Shown here: one piece after another, positions 18,659 through 27,185 of the stretch
Position numbering within the stretch: the first letter of the stretch is position 1
Layout: every line of letters starts with the position of its first letter
Origin: JACDER01 sp963717765
Lineage (GTDB): Bacteria > Actinomycetota > Thermoleophilia > Gaiellales > Gaiellaceae
Direction: 5' to 3'
DNA: 64,000 nt
NCBI GenBank assembly: GCA_963717765.1
Contig: CAVQWX010000002.1
Span: forward strand, 496,001 to 560,000
The notes under the pieces: model-generated
The model's input: only the letters and a program-made list of their open reading frames with translations
What the model was told of the DNA's origin: nothing
Database searches by the model: none
Made by a program: the position numbers and the translations under genes

Positions 18659-19876
18659 ATGAGCGGCGCACGGACAACGGGCTGTGACTTCGACGTCGCG
18701 GTAATCGGAGCGGGCCCGTACGGCCTTGCCGCCGCCGCCCATCTTCACCTTGCGGACGGCCTCGAGATCGGCGTGTTCGGGGAGCCGATGTCCTTCTGGG
18801 ACAAGCAGATGCCGCGGGGGATGCTCCTGCGCTCGCCGTACGTCGCCTCCAACATCGCCGACCCCGAGCGAGCGCTCACCCTCGACGACTACAGCGAGCA
18901 GACGCGCCGTGAGCTGCCGAAGCCGGTCACGCTGGAGCAGTTCGTCGACTACGGACGTTGGTTCCGCGAGCAGGCGCAGCCGCACTTCGACAGCCGCAAC
19001 GTCAGCCGTCTCGAGTGCCCGAACGGACATTTCCGGCTCGAGCTCTCGAGCGGCGAGCAGCTGAGCGCGCACCGCGTCGTCGTGGCGGCCGGAATCATGC
19101 CGTTCGCGTACGCGCCTGAGCCCTTCCGGGGACTGCCCACGGAGCTCGTCTCGCACAGCTCGGAGCAGCGCGATCTCGGCCTGTTCCGCGGCCGGCGGGT
19201 GGTCGTGATCGGCGGTGGCCAGAGCGCGCTCGAGTCCGCGGCGCTCCTGCACGAGGCGGGCGCGGAGGTCGAGGTGCTTGTCCGTGCCGACCGGATCCAC
19301 TTCCTCCGCCGCGCGCGGGGCATCCTGCACCACCTTGGTCCGATCACGACGGCGTTGTTCGCGCCCGCGGAGGTCGGCCCCGCCGGCATCAGCCGCGTCG
19401 TCTCCACGCCTGACTGGTATCGACGGCTACCGCGCCGGCTGCAGGACCGCTGGGCGCGCCGCTCGCTGCGTCCTGCCGGCGCCGCGTGGCTGCAGGCGCG
19501 ACTGGAGGGTGTGCCGATCACGCTCTCGAGCGAGGTCGTGCGCGCCGACGAGAGCGACGGAGGGGTCGACCTGACCCTCGCAGACGGCTCACGGCGTCAC
19601 GCCGATCACGTGCTGCTCGCGACCGGCTACCGGGTCGAGATCTCGAAGTACAGCTTCTTGCCACGGAGCCTGCTGGAGCGAGTCGACCGCACCGGCGGCT
19701 ACCCGCGCCTGCGCCGCGGCTTCGAGTCGTCACTCGACCGGCTCTACTTCCTCGGCGCACCCTCGGCGTGGAGCTACGGGCCATTGATGCGCTTCGTCGC
19801 CGGGACCGAGTTCGCCGCGCCGACACTGACGCGCGCCGTGCTCGGACGTCGTCCCACGCCTCGGCACCGCAGCTAG
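18659..19876 (+). CDS. FAD-dependent oxidoreductase / monooxygenase-like
   Basis: A 405-residue two-dinucleotide-binding flavoprotein. GAGPYGLAAAAHL at about 17 is the FAD site. GGGQSALESAALL at about 185 is the NAD(P)H site. LLATGYRVE at about 320 is the third conserved element (ATG motif) of the flavin monooxygenase / N-hydroxylase superfamily. The WDKQMPRGMLLRS segment recalls lysine/ornithine N-hydroxylases. It is followed 6 bases later by the ATP-grasp gene, so all of 18659-23054 reads as one operon. The substrate is unknown; hydroxylation of an amine or amino acid is one possibility. Confidence 0.8.
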   Translation: MSGARTTGCDFDVAVIGAGPYGLAAAAHLHLADGLEIGVFGEPMSFWDKQMPRGMLLRSPYVASNIADPERALTLDDYSEQTRRELPKPVTLEQFVDYGRWFREQAQPHFDSRNVSRLECPNGHFRLELSSGEQLSAHRVVVAAGIMPFAYAPEPFRGLPTELVSHSSEQRDLGLFRGRRVVVIGGGQSALESAALLHEAGAEVEVLVRADRIHFLRRARGILHHLGPITTALFAPAEVGPAGISRVVSTPDWYRRLPRRLQDRWARRSLRPAGAAWLQARLEGVPITLSSEVVRADESDGGVDLTLADGSRRHADHVLLATGYRVEISKYSFLPRSLLERVDRTGGYPRLRRGFESSLDRLYFLGAPSAWSYGPLMRFVAGTEFAAPTLTRAVLGRRPTPRHRS

Positions 19877-19882
19877 GGCTCC

Positions 19883-21148
19883 GTGGCGATCAGGGGCGAG
19901 CCTCGGCGCGAGCCGGTTCAGGAGACGGCAGCGCAGGAACAGTCCGCGCCCGCAGCTCGGCCGCAGTCTGCGGGCGCGGTTATCTTCGGCTCCGACTACC
20001 GCGCCCTCGGCGTCGTCCGTTCGCTGGGGCGCCGCGGCATCCCCGTGCTGGTGCTTTCGGGAGGCGACGACATCCTCGCCGCGAAATCGCGTTACGCCAC
20101 GGATGTCGTGCCACTCCCCGAGGGCGGCGACCCGACGCTCTTGCTCTGCGAACTTGCGGAGCGGCTCCGGATCACGGGCTGGGTGCTGTTTCCGACCGCG
20201 GACGAGAGTGCCGCGGTCGTCGCGCGCTCCCACAGGGTGCTCGGCGAGCGTTTTCTGCTCGCCTCGCCTCCATGGGAGACCTTCCGCTGGGCCTACGACA
20301 AGCGGTTGAGCCACGAGCTCGCGGCCCGCGCCGGTGTGCCGCATCCACGCACGTGGTCGGTGGGCTCGGACGAGGAGGCAGCGCGGCTCGACCTCGCCTT
20401 CCCGGTGATCGTCAAGCCGGCCGTCAAGGAGAGCTTCAACGCACTGACCGTCGCCAAGGCCTGGCGCGTCGACTCGCGCGAAGACCTGCGGCAGCGCTTC
20501 ACCGAGGCAGTCGAGCTGCTCCCGGTCGAGATGGTGATGATCCAGGAGCTGATCCCCGGTTCGGGAAAGGACGGGGACGGCGAGCAGCTCTCGTACGCCG
20601 CTCTCTGCCGGCAGGGCGCGCCGCTTGCGCACGTGGTCGCCCGCAGGACCCGCCAGTACCCGCCGGACTTCGGCCGCGCCAGCACCTTCGTCGAGACGGT
20701 CGAGGATCCCGAGGTCGAGGAGCTGTCGAGGCGGCTGCTCGGCCACCTCGGCTTCGACGGGCTGGTCGAGGTCGAGTTCAAGCGCGATCCACGCGACGGC
20801 GAGCTGAAGCTGCTCGACATCAACCCGCGCGTCTGGGGCTGGCACACGCTCGCGCAACGCGCCGGTATCGACTTCCCGTACCTGGCCTACCGGCTCGCGC
20901 GCGGCGAAGAGGTCGCCGAAGGGGCGCGCGCGCACACAGGCGAGCGCTGGCTTCGCCTCTCGACCGACCTGCCGAGCGGAGTCCGAGAAGTGCTCCGCGG
21001 AAACGAGCCGCTGCTTCCGTACCTGAAGACGCTGGTCAGCCCCCACGAGTCGGCGATCTTCGCCCGCGACGACCCGTGGCCGGCGGCGGTCGAGTTCCCG
21101 CTCCTGCTCACGACCCTGATGCGAAGGCTGCGTGGTGGCACTGTCTGA
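19883..21148 (+). CDS. ATP-grasp carboxylate-amine ligase-like protein
   Basis: A 421-residue protein, GTG start 6 bases after the monooxygenase. An N-terminal Rossmann-like part begins GAVIFGSDYRALGVVRSLGR, followed by ATP-grasp features: YDKRLSHELAARAGVPHP, FPVIVKPAVKES (ATP-binding Lys) and, at about 300, the metal-binding end motif LVEVEFKRD...LLDINPRVWGWH. Family members join a carboxylate to an amine or other nucleophile through an acyl phosphate. Its end overlaps the FemAB-like gene by 17 bases. The pairing suggests amino-acid or acyl decoration of the exopolysaccharide; this is inference. Confidence 0.82.
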   Translation: MAIRGEPRREPVQETAAQEQSAPAARPQSAGAVIFGSDYRALGVVRSLGRRGIPVLVLSGGDDILAAKSRYATDVVPLPEGGDPTLLLCELAERLRITGWVLFPTADESAAVVARSHRVLGERFLLASPPWETFRWAYDKRLSHELAARAGVPHPRTWSVGSDEEAARLDLAFPVIVKPAVKESFNALTVAKAWRVDSREDLRQRFTEAVELLPVEMVMIQELIPGSGKDGDGEQLSYAALCRQGAPLAHVVARRTRQYPPDFGRASTFVETVEDPEVEELSRRLLGHLGFDGLVEVEFKRDPRDGELKLLDINPRVWGWHTLAQRAGIDFPYLAYRLARGEEVAEGARAHTGERWLRLSTDLPSGVREVLRGNEPLLPYLKTLVSPHESAIFARDDPWPAAVEFPLLLTTLMRRLRGGTV

Positions 21149-22253
21149 GGTCCTGCAGGCGCTGCCGGCCGACGAGCGCGCGGATACCCCGGTCGGACCC
21201 GCGTCGGTGCTGGCTGTGGACGACCTCCGCTGGCACGCATTTGTGCGCTCGCACCCGCAGGCGCTGATCTTCCACCGGCCGGAATGGGCGCGGGCGGTCA
21301 GCTCGAGCTACGGCTGGCGGGCCTTCGTCCTCGCCCAGGTCTGCAGCGACGGACGCATCGAGGCCGGGATTCCGGTGATCGGGCTGCGCGATCTGCGCCG
21401 GCGCGAGCGCTGGGCCTCGCTGCCGTTCTCCGACGTCTGCCCGCCGCTTCTGTCCGAATGGACCTCCGCGAGCGAGTTTGCGCGCGCTCTCGAGGAGGCG
21501 CGTATCGAGGCCGGCGTCGCCTCGTTCGAGGTTCGCGGCGCGCTCGCCGGATTGCGCCATCGCCAGCACCGGCAGGCGGTGCTGCACACGACCGCGCTCT
21601 CGCCCGATGTCGACGAGCTGTTCGCGCGCTTCCACCGCTCGCAGGTTCAGCGGAACATTCGACGCGCCGAACGCGAGCAGCTGCGCGTGCGGGAAGTCGC
21701 GGATCGCCGCGACTTCGTCGACGTCTTCTACCGGCTGCACGCACAGACACGCCGCCGGCAGGGAATGCCCGTGCAGCCACGGCGCTTCTTGGACTCGCTC
21801 TGGGAGCACCTGTTTGCCGGCGCGGTGCAACAGAGATCGGCTCGCCTTCTCGTCGTCGACGCGCCGGGCACGCCGGCCATTGCGGGCGCGCTGCTGCTTG
21901 CCGGGACACGCACGCTCACCTACAAGTACGGCGCCTCCGACCCTGAGTTCTGGCGGCTCCGCCCGAACCACCTCCTCTTCGCGCACGCCCTTCGCTCCGC
22001 CTGCGAGGACGGGTTCGAACGGTTCGACTGGGGCCGGAGCGACCTGGAGGATCGCGGGCTACGCGATTTCAAGAGCGGCTGGGCAGCCTCCGAGGCCGAT
22101 CTCGTTTACACGACTCTCAGCGCCGCGAAAACGCCGGCCGCGGCCGACGGCGAGCAGGGCGCGGCCATGCAAGCGGCCAGAGGCTTGCTGCGCCGCTCGC
22201 CGGTCTTCGCCTGCCGAGCCGCCGGCGAGCTTTTCTACCGCTTCGCGGCCTGA
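21132..22253 (+). CDS. FemAB-like GNAT-fold acyltransferase
   Basis: A 373-residue protein resembling the FemAB-related group found in exopolysaccharide loci. It has the double-GNAT layout: an N-terminal part with IFHRPEWARAVSSSYGW, a middle segment RFHRSQVQRNIRRAERE typical of the family, and a C-terminal part with TLTYKYGASDPEFWRLRPNHLL and FDWGRSDLEDRGLRDFKSGW. FemX/FemAB enzymes use aminoacyl-tRNA; relatives in polysaccharide clusters have unproven donors. Translation is coupled to the ATP-grasp gene (17-base overlap), and the next gene starts directly after its stop. Confidence 0.82.
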   Translation: MVALSEVLQALPADERADTPVGPASVLAVDDLRWHAFVRSHPQALIFHRPEWARAVSSSYGWRAFVLAQVCSDGRIEAGIPVIGLRDLRRRERWASLPFSDVCPPLLSEWTSASEFARALEEARIEAGVASFEVRGALAGLRHRQHRQAVLHTTALSPDVDELFARFHRSQVQRNIRRAEREQLRVREVADRRDFVDVFYRLHAQTRRRQGMPVQPRRFLDSLWEHLFAGAVQQRSARLLVVDAPGTPAIAGALLLAGTRTLTYKYGASDPEFWRLRPNHLLFAHALRSACEDGFERFDWGRSDLEDRGLRDFKSGWAASEADLVYTTLSAAKTPAAADGEQGAAMQAARGLLRRSPVFACRAAGELFYRFAA

Positions 22254-23054
22254 GTGTCCCCGCCGCAAGGCGCCGTCCCGCCCCTCAAGCGACGAGATAG
22301 GCTCCTGCTCGTCGCCGTGCTCGCGGCCGCGCTCGTCGGGGCGCTCGTGTGGCCGGCGCGTGCGCCGACGAAGGTGGGAATCTATTTCCGCACCCTCCGC
22401 TCGGGAGCGAAGCTGCCTCGAGCGGGAAGGCGCTGCGCCCGCCTCGTCACGCGCCGACCGTTCGAGCCGCGCGCCGACAACGCAGCCGCGAACCACACGA
22501 TCCCGAACACCGCCGTGCGCTGGGCGCGAACGCCCGGTCAGCTGCACTGGCGGCGGTGGATCGCCCACCGTCGCCATGTCAAAGGGCGGTATGTCGGCAC
22601 GACGGACGAGATCATTCGCTGGAGTGCCTGCAGGTGGGGCGTCGACGAGAACGTCATTCGCGCCGTCGCCGTTTCCGAGTCCGGCTGGCACCAGTCCATG
22701 GTCGGCGACGGCCGCGGCTCCTTCGGGCTGCTGCAGGTCAAAGACCACTACTCCGACGGCACGCTCGACTTCGGTGGCTGGCCGTGGACGCAGAAGTCGA
22801 CCGCGCTCAACGCCGACTTCTACGCCGCCTGGATCCGATCTTGCCTCGACAACGATTTCTACGACGGCGGCGCATGGCTGTATGGCGGCAAGACCGTCAA
22901 GCAGGTCATCGCGGCAAACGGCTTTCGCTACGTCGTTTGGGGCTGCGTCGGCGCCTGGTATTCGGGCGACTGGTACTCGAGGGGCGCACTCGGTTACCTC
23001 GCCGAGGTGGAGCACGACCTCGCCGGCAAGGCCTGGCTGCACCTCGGCGCGTAG
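22254..23054 (+). CDS. Membrane-anchored lysozyme-like / transglycosylase protein
   Basis: A 266-residue protein whose GTG follows the previous TGA directly. A transmembrane or signal segment lies at about 16-38 (LLLVAVLAAALVGALVW). The globular part has RWGVDENVIRAVAVSESGW, in which the Glu of SESGW fits the catalytic Glu of SLT/lysozyme-like folds, then GSFGLLQVK, as in family members. Several Cys and Trp residues follow (WGCVGAWYSGDWYS). The same domain forms the C-terminal half of the protein at 24075-25471. It probably cuts peptidoglycan or the exopolysaccharide outside the membrane. Confidence 0.8.
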   Translation: MSPPQGAVPPLKRRDRLLLVAVLAAALVGALVWPARAPTKVGIYFRTLRSGAKLPRAGRRCARLVTRRPFEPRADNAAANHTIPNTAVRWARTPGQLHWRRWIAHRRHVKGRYVGTTDEIIRWSACRWGVDENVIRAVAVSESGWHQSMVGDGRGSFGLLQVKDHYSDGTLDFGGWPWTQKSTALNADFYAAWIRSCLDNDFYDGGAWLYGGKTVKQVIAANGFRYVVWGCVGAWYSGDWYSRGALGYLAEVEHDLAGKAWLHLGA

Positions 23055-23144
23055 GCTGCCGATGTTCGCAGCCGCACGGCGCCCGCCGGTCGCACCGCTC
23101 TAGTCACAAGACGCCTTCGGCGGCCGCGAGCACGACCCGGCACC

Positions 23145-23290
23145 GTGGGCGACCTCGTCGGCTCCATCCACACCTGGATCACCAACTGGAACGACGACCC
23201 GCGACCGTTCTTCTGGCACAAAGAGCGCCCGACGACATCCTCGGCACCGTCGCCGCCTACTGCCAGCGAATCAACCACTCAGGACACTAG
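23145..23290 (+). pseudogene. Remnant of an IS630-family transposase (C-terminus)
   Basis: Translation gives LVGSIHTWITNWNDDPRPF, then FWHK; after a frame change comes APDDILGTVAAYCQRINHSGH and a stop. This matches the usual IS630-type ending (HxWIxxWNxxPRPFxWxK, then DxIL, a short helix and INxSGH). Only the last 48 or so codons remain and one frameshift lies near 23222. No terminal inverted repeats or upstream transposase were found. It is a scar from an old insertion between the operon and the convergent acetyltransferase gene. Confidence 0.8.
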
Positions 23291-23973
23291 TCGTTCTCGA
23301 GCAGCTCTTCCTCGGGGACGTCGCGCAGGATCCGCGCTGGATTGCCGACGACGAGCTTGCGTGCCGGCACGTCGCGGAGCACGACCGCACCTGCGCCGAC
23401 GAACGCCTCCTCGCCGATCTCCACTCCCGGCAGCAGCACAGCGGCTCCGCCGACGCGGGCGCCCCGACGGATCGTCGGGCCGCGCATCAGCTCGAACCGC
23501 TTCTCCGTCCTTCCCATGAAGTTGTCGTTCGTCGTCTGGACGCCGGGAGCGATGAAGACGTCCTCCTCGACCGTCGAGTAGTTGGTGATGTAGGCGTTTG
23601 CCTGTAGCCGCGTCCTCGCGCCGATGCTGCTGTCGTTTTCGATCAGGACGCCGCGGCCGATCACGACGTCGTCGTCGACCTCGACCCGCTCGCGCACGCA
23701 CGACTGGTCACCGACGATCACACGCTCGCCGATGCGACTGCCGGCGAACACGATCGCGCCCGTGGAGACGATCGTGCCTGCGCCGATCACCGCCGGCGCC
23801 AGCGGCTCGCGCTTCGTGCTCGAGCGCGGCGACAACGACGGCTGCTTGCCGACGACCGCCCCGTCGCCGATCCTGCAGCCCGGGCCCAGCACGGTCCCCG
23901 GATAGACGACCGCGCTCGCCGCGATCTCGACGTCGTCGGCGACCGCGGATTCCTGTCCGGCCCCCGCATCCAT
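23287..23973 (-). CDS. Hexapeptide-repeat acyltransferase (left-handed beta-helix)
   Basis: A 228-residue protein with many hexapeptide repeats (VVYPGTVLGPGCRIGDGAVV; SRIGERVIVGDQSCV; DDVVIGRGVLIEN) and the conserved end VPARKLVVGNPARILRDVP. It resembles WlbB/WbpD-type N-acetyltransferases that acetylate the 3-amino group of UDP-amino sugars. Taken with the dehydrogenase (8653) and aminotransferase (9785), it would complete a diacetamido-sugar route. The stop lies inside the IS630 scar, a few bases before the convergent transposase end. The acceptor is inferred from context. Confidence 0.85.
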   Translation of the reverse strand: MDAGAGQESAVADDVEIAASAVVYPGTVLGPGCRIGDGAVVGKQPSLSPRSSTKREPLAPAVIGAGTIVSTGAIVFAGSRIGERVIVGDQSCVRERVEVDDDVVIGRGVLIENDSSIGARTRLQANAYITNYSTVEEDVFIAPGVQTTNDNFMGRTEKRFELMRGPTIRRGARVGGAAVLLPGVEIGEEAFVGAGAVVLRDVPARKLVVGNPARILRDVPEEELLEND

Positions 23974-24074
23974 CTGCGAAACACGCTAGCGTACGGCGCT
24001 TCCGTCGACAACCTCTGGATCTCGAGACGCAGGAAGGAGGGCCGAGCCTCGTAGAGAACCAGCCGGAGGTCGTC

Positions 24075-25471
24075 GTGAGAAGGCTCAAGACAAGGGGGGA
24101 GCTAGTGGGTACTCATCGCACGTTCACGCGAACGCTGATTGTTGCTTGCGCGGCCGCCCTATGCGGCTTCACGAGCGGTTCCGCCGGTGCAGCAAGCCCG
24201 GAAGACAGCGGGGGCATGTTGCAAAACTCCTCGCTCGAACAGTGGTCGGGGTCAACGCCGACCTGCTGGCTGCTCGGCGGCTACGGCAGCAACAGCTACG
24301 AGTGGACACACCTCACCGGGAACGATGCTTACGACGGTCTCGATGCAATCGAGCTCGACATCAGCGACCTGACGACCGGCGATCGCAAGCTGCTGACGGC
24401 TTTCAACAGCAGCTGCTCGCCTACGGTAAGCGCCGGCAACACGTACACGGTCGACGTCTGGTACAAGTCCGACTCGCGGCCGGTCTTCTTCGCCTTCCGT
24501 CCTGACCCCACTGACGGCGGTTGGGAATTCTGGGCGAAGTCGACGCGACTCCTGCCGGCAGCCGACTGGACACACGCTCAGTGGACGACGCCGGTGATTC
24601 CGGACGGCACGAGTCAACTCTCAGTCGGATTTGGTCTGCGACGGAATGGGTCGCTCTCGATGGACGACTTCTCCATGGTCGAGGCCTCGACTCCGCCTCC
24701 GCCGCCGCCTCCGCCGCCGCCCCCACCTCCGCCCCGCCCCCACCTCCGCCCCCACCGCCTCCTCCGCCCCCACCTCCGCCACCGCCCCCACCTCCGCCAC
24801 CGCCCCCACCGCCTCCTCCGCCCCCACCTCCGCCACCGCACTACTGGGGCACTAGCCCGGTGGGCACGCTGGGGATTCCTCGGTCGGACTCCTTCTGCGC
24901 GGCGAACATCACCCGCAACTCGTGGGAGCCAAGACCGGAGAACACGCCGTACAACCAGCCGACGAGCGACCCCAGCCCTTACGACTCCTGGTGGAATTCG
25001 TTCCCTGCATGGCTCGCTCTCCGGGCGAAGGTGACCGGGAACTTCGTTGGCACTACGACGGAGATTTTCTCATTCGCCGCCTGCAAGTGGGGCATTGACG
25101 AGGACACGCTACGCGCGGTTGCGGTGCAGGAGTCAGACTGGCGCGAGCGCTTCCGTGGCGACACATGTGGGCCGTTCGAGCAGGCCAGCATGGGAATCAT
25201 GCAGGTCAAGAATCGCAACTGCTCAAACGAGGGCGACTGGGGCGGTTATCCCGCAACCTACGACTCTACGACCTACAATGTGGACTTCTACGCCGCCGCC
25301 TTACGAGGCTGCATGAACGGCGATTTCTGGTACCCATACTCGATTGGCAACCCGGACACGCTGTTCTGGGGCTGCGTCGGGGCCTGGTTTAGCGGGAGTT
25401 GGAATCCCACGCAGGCGTACGTTCAGAGCGTTCAGAGCCATCTCGCGAACAAGGACTGGCTCGACTACTAA
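24075..25471 (+). CDS. Secreted lysozyme-like protein with binding module, frameshifted in the Pro linker
   Basis: GTG at 24075 has GGAGG 5 bases upstream (GTG 24105 is an alternative). A signal peptide ends near GSAGA. The N-terminal domain (NSSLEQ...CWLLGGYG, GDRKLLTAF, WYKSDSRPVFFAF, SMDDF) is the same binding-like module found three times in the giant deacetylase. A long Pro linker follows (about 24690-24840), then a lysozyme-like domain (CKWGIDEDTLRAVAVQESDW, ASMGIMQVK) paralogous to 22254-23054. The two halves are in different frames: one base is missing around 24735-24745, where a run of four C would need to be five. Restored, it is about 465 residues. It is either a sequencing error, a phase-variable linker or a pseudogene. 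Confidence 0.8.
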
Positions 25472-25611
25472 ACAGCGCGCGCGCGGCGCGCCGCCCGTCT
25501 CACCGACGTGCGGGCGCCGCGCATAGGCGTTCGAGAACCTCTACGAACGGCCAGGATCGCGGTTTCTGGTCTTGTCGTTCGCGCCTGGACGACATAGCGT
25601 GAATCGGAGAA

Positions 25612-27135
25612 ATGACCGAGACCGCGCTCACGCCGACGGATGCGGCGGCGCGCGCTGCTGCGCCCAGGGCGGTCAGCGGGCGCACGCTCGCACGTGGCGC
25701 GTCCTGGCTGTGGGGCGGCAACATCGTCGGCCAGGCCGCCTGGTTCGGCTCGCTGATCGTCCTCGGCGCGCTGCTCCCTCCGAAGGCGTTCGGCACGGTC
25801 GCGATCGGGATCGTGATCGCGACCGCGGCCGCGCTCGTCCAGGATGCGGGCAGTCGCGGCACGATCGTGCTCAAGCGCCTGCTCACGGCGGGGGACGTCG
25901 TGCGGGTCGTGTGCCTGAACGTGGCCATCGGGATTGCGATCACGATCGCTGCCGTCGCGCTCGCCGGTCCGATCGTGCACCAGTTCAACCCCGGCGGCGA
26001 CGTGCTGGTGCTGCAGGTGCTGATGCTCTCGGTCGCGATTCGCGCCCTCGCGATCGCACCGATGGCGATCCTGCAGCGCTCGTTGAATTTCAAGCTGCTT
26101 GCGAGCGCCCAGGCGACTTCGATGCTCGTAGCTGCTGCGGCGGCGATCGGCGCCGGGCTGGGCGGTGCCGGTGTCTGGGCGCTCGTCGTCCGCCAACTGG
26201 CCGCCGCGCTGCTGTTGCCTCTACTCGCCTGGATCGCCGCCGTGCGACCGATGCGCGCAGAGTTCGCGGCGCCGCCGCGCGAGCGCGGGTTGACACGCCG
26301 GCGCGGCGGCTCCTGGTTCTTCCTGATGGCCGCGACCAGCTTTGTCGCCCTCTCTGCGGACACGGTCGTCGTCGGCCATTCGGGCGGCGCCGTCCAGCTC
26401 GGTCTCTACTCGCTTGCGTTCACGCTCGCATTCGCGCCGCTGACCAACTTTGCCTGGCAGATCGGCAAGGTCGTCTTCCCGGCGACCGCGCAGACGCCCG
26501 ATCTCGACCTGATCGTCAAGCGGATGCTGCGGATCACGCGCCTGACCGCGACCGCGCTGCTACCGCTCTTGCCGCCTACGCTGCTGCTGGCGCCCGTGCT
26601 CGTGCCGGGGATTCTCGGCGACGACTGGAAGCCGATGGTCGTTCCCTTCCAGATCCTCGTCTGCGTCGGCGTCGGCCACGCGATCCTCGTCGCACTCGGC
26701 GATTCCCTCTCGGGGGTCGGGGTGATCCGCTGGCGCGCGCTGGTGGAGGCAGGCTGGGCGCTGGCGATGATCGCGGCCCTGATCGTGCTGGTCCACGTGC
26801 ACGGGATCACCGGCGCGGCGCTTGCCCACGTGCTTGTGTTCTTCCCGTACGCCTTTATCTGGCTGCGCTTCGGCACGAGGCGGCTTCAGACGAGCGCAGG
26901 CGCGATGTTCGGCGCCTTGCGCGAGATCGCGCTTGCCGCGTGTGCGCAGGCGCTCGTCACCTACGGCTGCTTCACGCTGCTCGAGAACCTCGGCGCCTCG
27001 CCGCTGGTCGCAGCCTCCATTGCCGCCGCTGCGGGCCTGGTCGCGCTGGTGGTCGTCGTCGCGCGCTTCTCTTCGACGCTCTCCGGCGAGTGCCGCGCCT
27101 TCGCCCTCGCCCTGGCCGGCCGGCGCGCCATCTAG
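25612..27135 (+). CDS. Wzx-type polysaccharide flippase
   Basis: A 507-residue membrane protein with about 12-14 transmembrane segments. It opens with GASWLWGGNIVGQAAWFGSL and has the GAGVWALVVRQL and DDWKPMVVPFQIL elements of the Polysacc_synt / WzxC group in the MOP superfamily. These proteins move undecaprenyl-linked repeat units across the membrane, so it links the cytoplasmic glycosyltransferases to the Wzy-like polymerase at 38-1522. ATG 25612 is preceded by CGGAGA. Two glycosyltransferase genes follow in the same direction. Confidence 0.88.
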   Translation: MTETALTPTDAAARAAAPRAVSGRTLARGASWLWGGNIVGQAAWFGSLIVLGALLPPKAFGTVAIGIVIATAAALVQDAGSRGTIVLKRLLTAGDVVRVVCLNVAIGIAITIAAVALAGPIVHQFNPGGDVLVLQVLMLSVAIRALAIAPMAILQRSLNFKLLASAQATSMLVAAAAAIGAGLGGAGVWALVVRQLAAALLLPLLAWIAAVRPMRAEFAAPPRERGLTRRRGGSWFFLMAATSFVALSADTVVVGHSGGAVQLGLYSLAFTLAFAPLTNFAWQIGKVVFPATAQTPDLDLIVKRMLRITRLTATALLPLLPPTLLLAPVLVPGILGDDWKPMVVPFQILVCVGVGHAILVALGDSLSGVGVIRWRALVEAGWALAMIAALIVLVHVHGITGAALAHVLVFFPYAFIWLRFGTRRLQTSAGAMFGALREIALAACAQALVTYGCFTLLENLGASPLVAASIAAAAGLVALVVVVARFSSTLSGECRAFALALAGRRAI

Positions 27136-27185
27136 ACGATCGGCCAGTCGTCGCACAGCAGGAACTCGGCTAGCGTCTGAGACAC

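Noticed and set aside
24690..24840. The C-rich repeat near 24.7 kb as a non-coding microsatellite
   Set aside because: It reads as a proline linker in frame with real domains on each side; only one base is off.
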